In this document: positions 1-8,137 of the stretch, piece after piece
Numbering within the stretch: the stretch's first letter is position 1
Layout of the letters: each line of letters starts with the position of its first letter
Assembly (NCBI GenBank): GCA_017554335.1
Contig: JAFZIO010000055.1
Coordinates: 80,829-144,828, forward strand
Length of the DNA stretch: 64,000 nt
Direction: 5' to 3'
From: Bacteroidales bacterium
GTDB lineage: Bacteria; Bacteroidota; Bacteroidia; Bacteroidales; UBA932
The notes under the pieces: generated by a model
Databases searched by the model: none
The model's input: only the letters and a program-made list of their open reading frames with translations
Told to the model about the DNA's origin: nothing
Position numbers and translations under genes: made by a program

Positions 1-2148
1 CACGGAGCCGGTGAAGCTGTTGTCGGAGAAACCGCTTATGCTGCCATAGTCGTAACCCATTATGCCTCCGGCATATACGGTTGCAGGATAGCTCGCATTG
101 CTTGCAGAGAACGCATTCTCCACAACAAGCTCGCCCTGGTTGACGTTGCCGCTGAGAGAGCTGACGTTGCCCGCCATGCCTATGATTCCGCCGGCGTTCA
201 CACCGTAGAAGGTAGATGAACTGGAAGGCGTCTTGTTGTGCCCGGAGGATGCTACCTTCATACTGATGCGCCCGGCGTTCACGTTGCCATTCAGCTCGTT
301 GGTGCCGCCGTCGCTCATTGCCGCGGCAAGAATACCGCCGATAATCTGGAGGCGGGTGGAGGAATTGGCGCTGTGGTTTATCTCCACGCTGCCTTCGTTG
401 CGGCACTGGGTGATGCTCACCCCGTCCGCACGCCCGGCAATGCCGCCTACGTAGTGCTGATGAACCGCCTCGCTGTATACCCGGCCCTTGTTCACGCAGT
501 TGCGGATTACGGGGATGGTCGCCCCTGCCTTGCAGGCCACCTTGCCTATGATGCCGCCTGCCGTGAAGAGGTCGTTCTGCGTGGCTGAATAGATAAGTTC
601 AATGTCACCCTCGTTGGTGCAGGAATCTATTGTAAGTTGCTTAGCCGTGCTGTAGATGAGGCCGACTATGCCGCCAAGGCCATAGGAACAATGGTTGCTG
701 CTGCGGACCTTGGCATAGTTGTGACAGTCGGTGACGGTTACGTCGGAGCTCTCCGTATTCTGGCCTCCGAGTATGCCTCCGGCCGCAACGTATTTATAAG
801 AGCTGCCGCTCGTAATCTCATGGTCTTCAATGGTTACGTCTCCGTAGTTCTTGCATCCGGAGATTTTCACATAGCCGGTAACCCAGCCGGCTATTCCTCC
901 TGCGCGGCTGCTGCGGTTGCTGCCCTTGGTCACCGTGACCGGGATGAAATTGGTAACATTGGTGATATTTGCGGCAGGCAGTGCTATAGGAGCTGTGTAG
1001 CTCCAATACGAACTGGTATTGGTGGTGTTGTATCCGCTCTTGATGCAGGAAGTGCCGTCGTAGGTCACGCCGTCCACGGAGCCCAAAACCAGGTTCTTGA
1101 CTTCCTTGGCATAACCTTTTCCGAAAAAGCCCACGCTGGCGAGCTCGTCGGACTGTATGTTGACGTGGCTGATGCAGTGGCCGGCCCCGTCGAATACGCC
1201 GGGATAACTGTCCGTGAGAGGGGTCCAGGCCTCGTTCTTCATATCTATATCCGCCGTCAAGATTACCGTATCACCTTCCGGGTTCCAGTTCTGCTTGTCT
1301 CCCGCCCAGGCCTTAAGTTCCTCGTAACTGCCGATCATATAGGCCCATTGTAACACGCCATCTCTCCCGGGGTCAATCTCCCTGCAACTGCTGCGATCCA
1401 GCCGGACATTCGGCACGGTCAAAGTACCTTTACGTATAGCTTTGCTTATCAGCGAGATACGCAGGTCGCCGGCGTTTCCGGGCAACAAAGCGACGAAATA
1501 TGAACCTGGCCTAAAGCACTCGCCGGCAGGAATAAAAGAAATCTTATCCGAGGCGCCTTCAACTTCGCTGAACTCCCCTGTCTCGGGATTCACGCTCACC
1601 TTGCCGGCCAAAGCGGCTCCGCTTGTACTCTGTATTAAAATACTGGAAATGTCACTGTCCGCAATCACCAGCTTCAGCAAAGCCCCCACATTCTTAAGCG
1701 AAAGGATCTGCGTATCGGAAACGCCCACAGCAGGAAGGGCTCCTTTTGCAATATTCTCGTCAGACAATTTCTGCTCGGCCGGTATAGAAGTCAGCAGTTT
1801 GCCGTCCTTGATGGCATTGCTCTCGCTGTAAGGGTAGATCATGTAATACGGTCCCAGAGAGTCGCCTTCGCCTTCCAGTTGCGCCTTTACGCCGTACGTA
1901 CCCTTGACCGTAAGCTTCCCGTGGGTCTTTCCCTTTCCGAAGTAGCTTACTGCGTCACCTCCGGACCAGGCAGGAATGCCCCCTTCTATCCTTTCGGAGA
2001 AGCTGGCCTCCACGTTCACGAGGCCTACTATGTTTTCGGGTACAGGATCGTCCGTATGGGGAGTCGGGGTATCACCGGGGTCGTCGGGTTGATTCTCGCA
2101 GGCAATGAGGGCTGCCGCGAGCATGATGGCGAGGCGTAACTGTTTCAT
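1..2148 (-). CDS. GLUG-repeat surface lipoprotein, C-terminus outside the window
   Basis: The frame is open from an ATG at 2148 to the window edge, giving 716 visible residues, so the 3' end of the gene is missing. The protein starts MKQLRLAIMLAAALIAC, a lipoprotein signal peptide with the lipobox cysteine at residue 17, followed by an acidic Pro-rich linker. Residues of about 40 to 270 resemble a fimbrillin-type beta domain (motif IPAWSGGDAVSYF). From about residue 300 there are eight or more copies of a GGI(A/V/L/I)G-centred repeat (GGIAG, GGILG, GGIVG, GGIIG, GGIMG) that match the GLUG motif seen in large bacterial surface proteins. It is probably surface exposed, with adhesion or binding as an inferred role. 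mazG lies 28 bp upstream on the same strand. Confidence 0.85.
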   Translation of the reverse strand, partial: MKQLRLAIMLAAALIACENQPDDPGDTPTPHTDDPVPENIVGLVNVEASFSERIEGGIPAWSGGDAVSYFGKGKTHGKLTVKGTYGVKAQLEGEGDSLGPYYMIYPYSESNAIKDGKLLTSIPAEQKLSDENIAKGALPAVGVSDTQILSLKNVGALLKLVIADSDISSILIQSTSGAALAGKVSVNPETGEFSEVEGASDKISFIPAGECFRPGSYFVALLPGNAGDLRISLISKAIRKGTLTVPNVRLDRSSCREIDPGRDGVLQWAYMIGSYEELKAWAGDKQNWNPEGDTVILTADIDMKNEAWTPLTDSYPGVFDGAGHCISHVNIQSDELASVGFFGKGYAKEVKNLVLGSVDGVTYDGTSCIKSGYNTTNTSSYWSYTAPIALPAANITNVTNFIPVTVTKGSNRSSRAGGIAGWVTGYVKISGCKNYGDVTIEDHEITSGSSYKYVAAGGILGGQNTESSDVTVTDCHNYAKVRSSNHCSYGLGGIVGLIYSTAKQLTIDSCTNEGDIELIYSATQNDLFTAGGIIGKVACKAGATIPVIRNCVNKGRVYSEAVHQHYVGGIAGRADGVSITQCRNEGSVEINHSANSSTRLQIIGGILAAAMSDGGTNELNGNVNAGRISMKVASSGHNKTPSSSSTFYGVNAGGIIGMAGNVSSLSGNVNQGELVVENAFSASNASYPATVYAGGIMGYDYGSISGFSDNSFTGSV

Positions 2149-2176
2149 ATTATAGAGTTTATGTGTGGTTAAGCAA

Positions 2177-2956
2177 TTATAGCCCCTTGGCTTTGGCCTC
2201 GTCCCAGATGGCGTCCATCTGGGCCAGGGAAAGGTCTGAGAACTTCAGGCCTTTTTTCAGTGTCTGCTCTTCAAGATAGGTGAAGCGGCGGCGGAATTTG
2301 CTGCAGGTGGCGCTGAGAGCCGCCTCGGCGTCGACGCCGTAAAGACGCGCAGCGTTAAGAACCGCAAACAACAAGTCTCCAAACTCACCAGGCCTGTGCT
2401 CATCGTCTGCCTCCTGCACCTCGCGAAGCTCCTCTGAGACCTTGTCCCAGACGTCCTCGCGCTTCTCCCAGTCGAAGCCGCAGCCGCGGGCCTTCTCCTG
2501 CATCGCAAGGGCCTTCAGAAGAGCCGGCATGGCGTCCGGAATGCCCTCAAGTACGGTCTTGTTGCCGCCCTTCTCCTTGGCCTTCACCAGTTCCCAGGTA
2601 TCGGCAATCTCCTTGGCGGACGTCTGCTTGCCGGCTTCGGGGCCGAACACGTGCGGGTGCCGGAAGATCATCTTCTCGCACACCTTGTCTATGCAGTCGG
2701 CAATGTCGAACGCTTCCTGCTCCTGCCCTATGCGCGCATAAAACACCATATGGTACAACAGGTCGCCTATCTCTTTGCAGACCGCCTGGCTCTCCCCTTT
2801 CATTATGGCGTCGCTGAGCTCATACACTTCCTCCTCGGTCAGGCGGCGTATGCTCTCCATGGTCTGCTCACCGTTCCAAGGGCAGCGTTCACGAAGGGCG
2901 TCCATTATATCTAACAGACGCCCGAACGCTTGAATCTTTTCTTCTCTTGTATGCAT
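2177..2956 (-). CDS. mazG: Nucleoside triphosphate pyrophosphohydrolase MazG
   Basis: The 259-residue protein has the length of classical tandem-domain MazG. The first domain carries the acidic metal-binding helix TEEEVYELSDAI and, after it, EIGDLLYHMVF; the second domain repeats this pattern with EELREVQEADDEH and EFGDLLFAVLNAARL. The family hydrolyses (d)NTPs to monophosphates and pyrophosphate, cleaning aberrant nucleotides and in some bacteria lowering ppGpp. The ATG at 2956 is the first methionine of the conserved N-terminus. It lies 40 bp downstream of the phosphotransacylase gene, with a short repeat of the SERSEE type in the gap, and may be read through from that operon. Confidence 0.95.
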   Translation of the reverse strand: MHTREEKIQAFGRLLDIMDALRERCPWNGEQTMESIRRLTEEEVYELSDAIMKGESQAVCKEIGDLLYHMVFYARIGQEQEAFDIADCIDKVCEKMIFRHPHVFGPEAGKQTSAKEIADTWELVKAKEKGGNKTVLEGIPDAMPALLKALAMQEKARGCGFDWEKREDVWDKVSEELREVQEADDEHRPGEFGDLLFAVLNAARLYGVDAEAALSATCSKFRRRFTYLEEQTLKKGLKFSDLSLAQMDAIWDEAKAKGL

Positions 2957-2960
2957 GTAG

Positions 2961-2985
2961 ATTCTTCGCTTCGCTCAGAATGACA
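2961..2985. repeat. Short interspersed repeat containing GAGCGAAGCGAAG
   Basis: Read on the minus strand the segment is TGTCATTCTGAGCGAAGCG followed by AAGAATC. ATTCT and AGAAT form a small stem around GAGCGAAGCG. The same 13-mer GAGCGAAGCGAAG occurs in the large palindromic elements near 10265 and 63448. Short repeats with this core are common between genes in gut bacterial genomes. It fills the gap between the phosphotransacylase and mazG. Confidence 0.6.
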
Positions 2986-2996
2986 GCAAACGCATG

Positions 2997-3908
2997 CTAT
3001 TTGCTGACGAACATCACCGCCTCGGCGATGGAGTTCAGCTTGGTGTCCACGCTGTCGGCGCGGGAAGCGAGGATACAAGGAGCCGTGGTACCCACGAGCA
3101 TGCCGGCCTGGCGCACACCCACGCAAAGCTTGCTGTTGGTCTTCCAGAACACGTTGGCGGACTCGATATTGGGGAACAGGAGGCAGTCGGCGTCTCCGGC
3201 AACCTCGCTCTTGAGCTTCTTGATCTGAACGGACTCGGGATCGATGCAGACGTCGAGGGCCAGAGGGCCGTCACCGATGCATCCGGGGATCTGTCCGCGG
3301 TCGCACATCTTGGCGAGCATGGCGCCTTCGATACAGGCAGGCATGGAGTCAAGCATCTGCTCGGAAGCGGCTACGAAGGCAATCTTCGGCTTCTCGATAC
3401 CGAACGACTTTGCGACACCAAGCAGGAATCCTGCGATCTTCACCTTCTGACGGAAGTCCGGCAGAGGCACGACGGCCATGTCGGAAAAGAAGATAAGCTT
3501 GGGATAATTGGGGTTCTCCACAACGCTCACGTGAGAAAGCAGCCCCTTCGGAGGCAGCAGACCGGTCTCCTTGTTCAGGATGGCGCGGAGGAACTTGTCG
3601 GTGGAGCAAAGGCCCTTCATGAGAACGTCGCCCTCACCGTCGTGCACCATCTGCACAGCCTGGGCCACGGCCTTGATTTCCACGGGGTTGTCCACCACGG
3701 TGAACTTGGCCATATCCAGCCCGTTGGCCTCACAGACTGCAGCTATCTTGGAAGCGTCGCCGACCAGGGTAACCTGAACGAAACCCATCTCCGCAGCCTT
3801 GTATGCGGCCTCGATGGAATGCTCGTCCACACCCCATGCAACAATCATCCTCTTGCAGATACCCTTTTCCTTCAGAGTCGCAAATACGTCGTTGAAATTC
3901 TTAATCAT
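2997..3908 (-). CDS. Phosphate acetyl/butyryltransferase family enzyme
   Basis: The 303-residue protein is the short, single-domain type of the PTA/PTB family, which moves an acyl group between CoA and phosphate. Recognisable segments are VDEHSIEAAYKAAEMGF near residue 28, DVLMKGLCSTDKFLRAILNK near 95 and the family C-terminal segment VFWKTNSKLCVGVRQAGMLV near 250. The gene follows acetate kinase by 6 bp, so the pair converts acyl-CoA to acyl-phosphate and then to the free acid plus ATP. Because the kinase is of the acetate type, acetyl-CoA (or propionyl-CoA) is the more likely substrate; sequence alone does not separate acetyl from butyryl specificity. Confidence 0.88.
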   Translation of the reverse strand: MIKNFNDVFATLKEKGICKRMIVAWGVDEHSIEAAYKAAEMGFVQVTLVGDASKIAAVCEANGLDMAKFTVVDNPVEIKAVAQAVQMVHDGEGDVLMKGLCSTDKFLRAILNKETGLLPPKGLLSHVSVVENPNYPKLIFFSDMAVVPLPDFRQKVKIAGFLLGVAKSFGIEKPKIAFVAASEQMLDSMPACIEGAMLAKMCDRGQIPGCIGDGPLALDVCIDPESVQIKKLKSEVAGDADCLLFPNIESANVFWKTNSKLCVGVRQAGMLVGTTAPCILASRADSVDTKLNSIAEAVMFVSK

Positions 3909-3914
3909 ATGATT

Positions 3915-5129
3915 TTATTCTTCTATTGTTGATACTATTCTCATGGTGTCGCGGGCGATAACCAGTTCCTCGTCCGTAGGGATCAGGGCCACCTTTACGG
4001 TAGAATCGGGGGTGGAGATAATGGTCTCGCCGTGGGCCTTCTCGTTGACCTCCGCGTTTATCTTTACGCCCATGTAACCCAGCTGTTCGCTCACGCGGCG
4101 GCGCAGGTGAGGATTGTTCTCGCCAATACCTGCGGTGAAGATAATCAGGTCTACGCCGTTCATCTCGGCAATGTATCCGCCCACCAGCTTCACTATGTCG
4201 AAGGTAAGCTTCTTGAGCACTATCTTTGCCTTGCGGTCACCCTGCTTTGCCAGGGCGTCCATGTCACGGGCGTCGGAACTTACGCCGCTGAGCCCGAGGA
4301 AGCCGCTCTTCTTGTTCATGACTTCCGTCATCTGGTCAGGCGTAAGGCCCTCTTTCTTCATGATATAAGGAACAATGTTGGCGTCGATGATACCGCAGCG
4401 GGTACCCATTATCATGCCCTCCAGCGGGGTGAAACCCATGGAAGTATCGATGCACTTTCCGTCCTTGATGGCGGTTACGGAGCTGCCGTTGCCTATGTGG
4501 CAGGTGATAATCCTGGAGTGCTCCAGGTCGAGGCCGGCCAGCTTGGCTCCCCTCTGGGATACATACTGGTGGCTGGTTCCGTGGGCTCCGTAGCGGCGTA
4601 CGTGATACTTCTCGTAATACTCATACGGAAGGGCGTACATGTAGGCGTACGGCTCCATGGTCTGATGGAAGGCGGTGTCGAAGGTAACCACCTGGGGCAC
4701 GTCGGGCAGCACTGCCGTTACTGCATGGATACCCAGAAGGTGGGCGGGATTGTGAAGCGGGGCGAAGTCGCAGCAGAAGCCTATCTTCTCCAGCACGTCA
4801 TCGTTTACGAGGGCGCTGCCGCTGAAGAAATCGGCACCCTGCACTATACGGTGGCCTACCGCCTCGATGTCGTCGAAAGACTTGAGCACGCCGTACTTGG
4901 GGTCGACGAGGGCGTCGAGCACCAGCTTCATACCTACTTTATGGTCGGGGATGGGCAGGTCGCGCTCGAAGCCTTCCTTGCCGGTGGGTTTGTGCTTTAT
5001 CGTGCCTTCGGGAAGTCCTATTTTCTCCACCAGGCCCTTTGCCAGAAGATCATACACATCATCGCTCTTCATATCCAGAAGCTGATACTTCACAGAAGAG
5101 CTGCCGCAATTGATTACCAGTATTATCAT
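3915..5129 (-). CDS. ackA: Acetate kinase
   Basis: The 404-residue length matches acetate kinase rather than the shorter butyrate kinase (about 355). The N-terminus ILVINCGSSSVKYQLLDM carries the NxxSSSxKY phosphate-binding motif. RRYGAHGTSHQYVSQR contains the conserved active-site HGTSH, and CHIGNGSSVTAIKDGK and GMIMGTRCGIIDANI are the adenosine-binding loops. It makes ATP and acetate from acetyl phosphate and ADP. It is the first gene of an ackA-phosphotransacylase(-mazG) transcription unit, with a TAnnTTTG promoter 20 bp upstream. Confidence 0.96.
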   Translation of the reverse strand: MIILVINCGSSSVKYQLLDMKSDDVYDLLAKGLVEKIGLPEGTIKHKPTGKEGFERDLPIPDHKVGMKLVLDALVDPKYGVLKSFDDIEAVGHRIVQGADFFSGSALVNDDVLEKIGFCCDFAPLHNPAHLLGIHAVTAVLPDVPQVVTFDTAFHQTMEPYAYMYALPYEYYEKYHVRRYGAHGTSHQYVSQRGAKLAGLDLEHSRIITCHIGNGSSVTAIKDGKCIDTSMGFTPLEGMIMGTRCGIIDANIVPYIMKKEGLTPDQMTEVMNKKSGFLGLSGVSSDARDMDALAKQGDRKAKIVLKKLTFDIVKLVGGYIAEMNGVDLIIFTAGIGENNPHLRRRVSEQLGYMGVKINAEVNEKAHGETIISTPDSTVKVALIPTDEELVIARDTMRIVSTIEE

Positions 5130-5149
5130 AAAGAGTGTTAATAAGTATA

Positions 5150-5157
5150 CAAAAATA
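5150..5157 (-). promoter_or_regulatory. -7 promoter element of ackA
   Basis: On the minus strand the octamer is TATTTTTG, matching the Bacteroidota -7 consensus TAnnTTTG, with its last base 20 bases before the ackA ATG. No convincing -33 TTG was found at the usual 19-21 bp spacing. Confidence 0.5.
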
Positions 5158-5197
5158 AGAAATTATTATCTAAATTGCAGCACTTAAACGAGAAACT

Positions 5198-6268
5198 GTG
5201 AAAAACGGAAGCGGAATTGTTTCCCTGTCATTCCCATTTGCGGCAGGAGTTACGGCGGCGGCGCTGGCGGCGGAGCCCTTTGCGGGCGCTCTGGCATGCA
5301 GCACAGCCGTCGTACTGCTTATCTGCCTGTGCGCCAGGAGCCCCGAAAGATGCAGCGTTGAGCTGGTCCTGCTGTACTTCTGCCTCGGAGCCCTGTGCTG
5401 GTGCAGCTCCGCCCTGACTCCCGCGCCGGCAAGGACAACACCCGCCGGAGCGCTTGCGGACGGCCTCTGGGCCCTGCTGGACAGGATACCGTTCGACGGG
5501 GAGCACAGCGGCGACATCATCAAGGCCCTGCTGACGGGACGCCGGAGCCAGCTCCCCCGGGAAACCGTTGCCGCCTTCCGCCGGAGCGGCGCCTCCCACA
5601 TCCTGGCACTGTCGGGCCTGCATCTGGGGGTCATTTACGCCTGCATACGGCGGGCGCTCGCTCCCATAGGCAACTCCCCGGCCGCACGCGGAATTCGCAG
5701 CGGCGTGACCATCGGCCTCTGCGGCCTCTACGCCCTTGCCACCGGGGCCTCCCCTTCCATCACCCGCGCCTTCCTGTTCATCTGCATCAACGAAGCCGGA
5801 AGGGCGATGAGCGGCCGTAAGCACTCCCCCCTCGGAACCTTCTGCCTGGCGCTCACCATCCAGCTGGCGCTGCGGCCCGACTACATAGCTTCCGTGGGCT
5901 TCCAGCTGTCGTATCTCTCCATGCTGGGCATCACCATACTCTACCCGCGGCTCGATAGTTGGTACCCGGAAGGCCGGCGCGGCGACCCCCTGCGGGCGAT
6001 ATGGAAGAGTGCCGCCATGTCGCTGTCCTGCCAGTTGTTTACGGCCCCGGTGGCGTGGTACCACTTCCGCAGCTTCCCCCTTTACTTCCTGATAACCAAC
6101 CTGATAGCTCTGCCGCTGAGCGAGCTGGCAATAATGGGAGCGGTGGCTGCGGCCATACTGGAGGCGGCATGCGGCTGCCCGCCGGTGCTTTCGCTGGCGT
6201 GCGGAAAAATGGTGCAGTTACTGGAATTCTGTCTGGAGACTATTGCTTCTCTTCCACTCCCTTATTGA
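5198..6268 (+). CDS. Short ComEC/Rec2-family membrane protein
   Basis: The 356-residue protein is hydrophobic with many predicted membrane helices. It contains the signature of the ComEC Competence domain: GDIIKALLTGRRSQLP, then FRRSGASHILALSGLHLGVI near residue 130, and YLSMLGITILYPRL near 240. Full ComEC proteins have about 700 residues, with an N-terminal OB-like domain and a C-terminal metallo-beta-lactamase domain. Both are missing here, so only the channel part is present. It may still serve DNA uptake together with partners encoded elsewhere. The start is GTG at 5198. The last 29 bp overlap, tail to tail, the 3' end of the RSH gene on the other strand. Confidence 0.8.
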   Translation: MKNGSGIVSLSFPFAAGVTAAALAAEPFAGALACSTAVVLLICLCARSPERCSVELVLLYFCLGALCWCSSALTPAPARTTPAGALADGLWALLDRIPFDGEHSGDIIKALLTGRRSQLPRETVAAFRRSGASHILALSGLHLGVIYACIRRALAPIGNSPAARGIRSGVTIGLCGLYALATGASPSITRAFLFICINEAGRAMSGRKHSPLGTFCLALTIQLALRPDYIASVGFQLSYLSMLGITILYPRLDSWYPEGRRGDPLRAIWKSAAMSLSCQLFTAPVAWYHFRSFPLYFLITNLIALPLSELAIMGAVAAAILEAACGCPPVLSLACGKMVQLLEFCLETIASLPLPY

Positions 6269-8126
6269 TGCGGCGTACCTCATCCACGCCGGGGATGGCG
6301 GAAATGCTGTCCATAGTGATATGAAGCTCGTCCACCGAATGTACGGGGAAGTCGATTATGCAGGTTACAATCTCATCCTCAGTATGGGTGGACAGCTGGT
6401 TCATGGAGAGATGCTGACGCTCCACGAAGCAGTCGATTATATCCCTGAGCAGGTGGTAGCGGTCTATGGCTACTATCTTGATAGTCACGGGATAAGTGCG
6501 TGACGGCTTTGACTCGAATGCCACGGAAACTATGCTGTTGCCGTTCTCTGACGCCAGTTTGATAGCCTCGGGGCAATGGCGGCTGTGTATGGTAATCTCG
6601 CCCTTCTGGTCCTTGAAACCAATGACCTCCTCGCCCGGCAGCGGGTTGCATTTCTTGCAAAGCTGGAACTCCAGCTTATCCTCGTCCTTCAGCAGGTCGT
6701 GCAGGCTGCGGCGGGCCTTATAGGTCTTGGCATAATCCAGCCACTCACGCTTGGGCACGACGTCCTCTGAAGTTCCGATTTCCACGCAGTCACCACGGTT
6801 GAGCGGGGTCTTTATGGGCTTGAGGGTGCCGTTTATGCGGGCGTACTTGGCGTGCTCCCCGATTTCAGAATGCACTTCGAAAGCGAAATCCAGGGCGGTT
6901 GCTCCCTTGGGCAGGATTATACCCTTGCCGTTGGGCGTAAAGGCAAGAATATCTTCGTTGTACAAGGACGAGCTCACGCTGTCCATGAAGATATATCCGT
7001 CGCCGCTCTCGGCTATGTTCTGAAGAACAGTCTTGAAACGCTCCAGCCAGCTCTCGTCACGCTCTACTATGCAGCCCAGGCGGGCGTTGCGGTGCATGCG
7101 CTCAGATGCGATATGAAGCTCTTCCCATGCTCCGGCGTCGTTCAGCAGCTGCACGTGGAAGCTCTGGTAACCGTTGTCTTTAGGATAATCGATATAGTTT
7201 ACGATGCTTGCCGGGCGCTCCTTGAAATGACTGGTAAGGCAGGAATAGATGAACAGGCTCGTATCTTTCTCCGGCGACTGGGACCTGCTCCACTCCGTAA
7301 TGGGATTGTAAATTACCCGGACGAAGTGCTTGAAATCCACTCGTGCAAAGTCACACTGGTTCTCACGCATCTCGCGCCACATGCTGTACGGCTTGCGGTA
7401 GCGAACCTGCACACGGGCGTCGACGCCGGACTCGTCGAGAATCTGCTTAATCTTGTCCGTAAACTCCTTGAGAGTAGCTTCCGTACGTATGCGGTCTTCG
7501 TCCAGCTGACGGGTAAGAAGCTCATACTCCCTGGGGCAGCGGAAACGGAAGGAAAGGTTCTCCAGCTCCGTTTTTACATGATAAAGCCCCAGGCGGCCGG
7601 CCAGTGGGGCATAAAAGAAGTCGGTTTCACCCGCTATTTTCATCTGCTTGTCCGGACGCATGCTGTCCAGAGTACGCATGTTATGAAGGCGGTCGCTGAG
7701 CTTGACGAGCAGGGCGCGGATATCGAAGTGTACGGACTCAAGGATCTGGCGGTAGTTGTCTACCTGCTTGGTATGCTCGTAGTTATGCTTCTTGCGCTTG
7801 GTTACCACGTCTACCAGGAAAGCCACGTCGTCGCCGAAACGTGCCCGTATGTCTTCCAGGGTGAAGCTGGTATCCTCCACCACGTCGTGAAGGAAAGCGG
7901 CTATAACTGTATTGGCGTCCAGTTCCAGCTCCTCCGCTGCAATCTGGGCCACGGCGATGGGATGCACGATATAAGGCTCGCCGGTATTCCGTTTCTGGCC
8001 TTCATGCGCGACCGCCGCCATTGCATAGGCGTCCTTGATTCGCTGAAGGTCTTCTTCCGAAACCCGCTTGGCCATCACGTCAAAGACGTGCTGCGCAGCC
8101 TGTTCTATCGTGTTGTTTTCTTCCAT
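6240..8126 (-). CDS. RelA/SpoT homologue (RSH), synthetase motifs divergent
   Basis: The 628-residue protein has the RSH order: HD hydrolase, synthetase, TGS and ACT domains. The hydrolase metal residues are intact (H55 in GEPYIVHP, H80-D81 in FLHDVVEDT, D145 in LVKLSDRLHNMRTL). The synthetase half is unusual: the R-x-K-x3-YS substrate motif reads RYRKPYS (residues 242-248), the expected D-x4-R motif reads VDFKHFVR (263-270), GYQSLHT reads GYQSFHV (319-325) and E-V-Q-I-R-T reads ELHIAS (336-341). TGS spans about 391-452, a Cys/His-containing segment about 489-520, and ACT the C-terminus. It likely degrades (p)ppGpp; synthesis is doubtful. It starts 11 bp after the FISUMP lipoprotein gene. Confidence 0.9.
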   Translation of the reverse strand: MEENNTIEQAAQHVFDVMAKRVSEEDLQRIKDAYAMAAVAHEGQKRNTGEPYIVHPIAVAQIAAEELELDANTVIAAFLHDVVEDTSFTLEDIRARFGDDVAFLVDVVTKRKKHNYEHTKQVDNYRQILESVHFDIRALLVKLSDRLHNMRTLDSMRPDKQMKIAGETDFFYAPLAGRLGLYHVKTELENLSFRFRCPREYELLTRQLDEDRIRTEATLKEFTDKIKQILDESGVDARVQVRYRKPYSMWREMRENQCDFARVDFKHFVRVIYNPITEWSRSQSPEKDTSLFIYSCLTSHFKERPASIVNYIDYPKDNGYQSFHVQLLNDAGAWEELHIASERMHRNARLGCIVERDESWLERFKTVLQNIAESGDGYIFMDSVSSSLYNEDILAFTPNGKGIILPKGATALDFAFEVHSEIGEHAKYARINGTLKPIKTPLNRGDCVEIGTSEDVVPKREWLDYAKTYKARRSLHDLLKDEDKLEFQLCKKCNPLPGEEVIGFKDQKGEITIHSRHCPEAIKLASENGNSIVSVAFESKPSRTYPVTIKIVAIDRYHLLRDIIDCFVERQHLSMNQLSTHTEDEIVTCIIDFPVHSVDELHITMDSISAIPGVDEVRRINKGVEEKQ

Positions 8127-8137
8127 CTGTTACCAAA

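Noticed and set aside
637-1353. Open frame on the plus strand in the GLUG gene
   Set aside because: The lipoprotein signal peptide and regular repeats on the minus strand explain the region.
3915-5129. Butyrate kinase
   Set aside because: The length of 404 residues and the GTRCGIIDANI loop fit acetate kinase; butyrate kinases are about 50 residues shorter.
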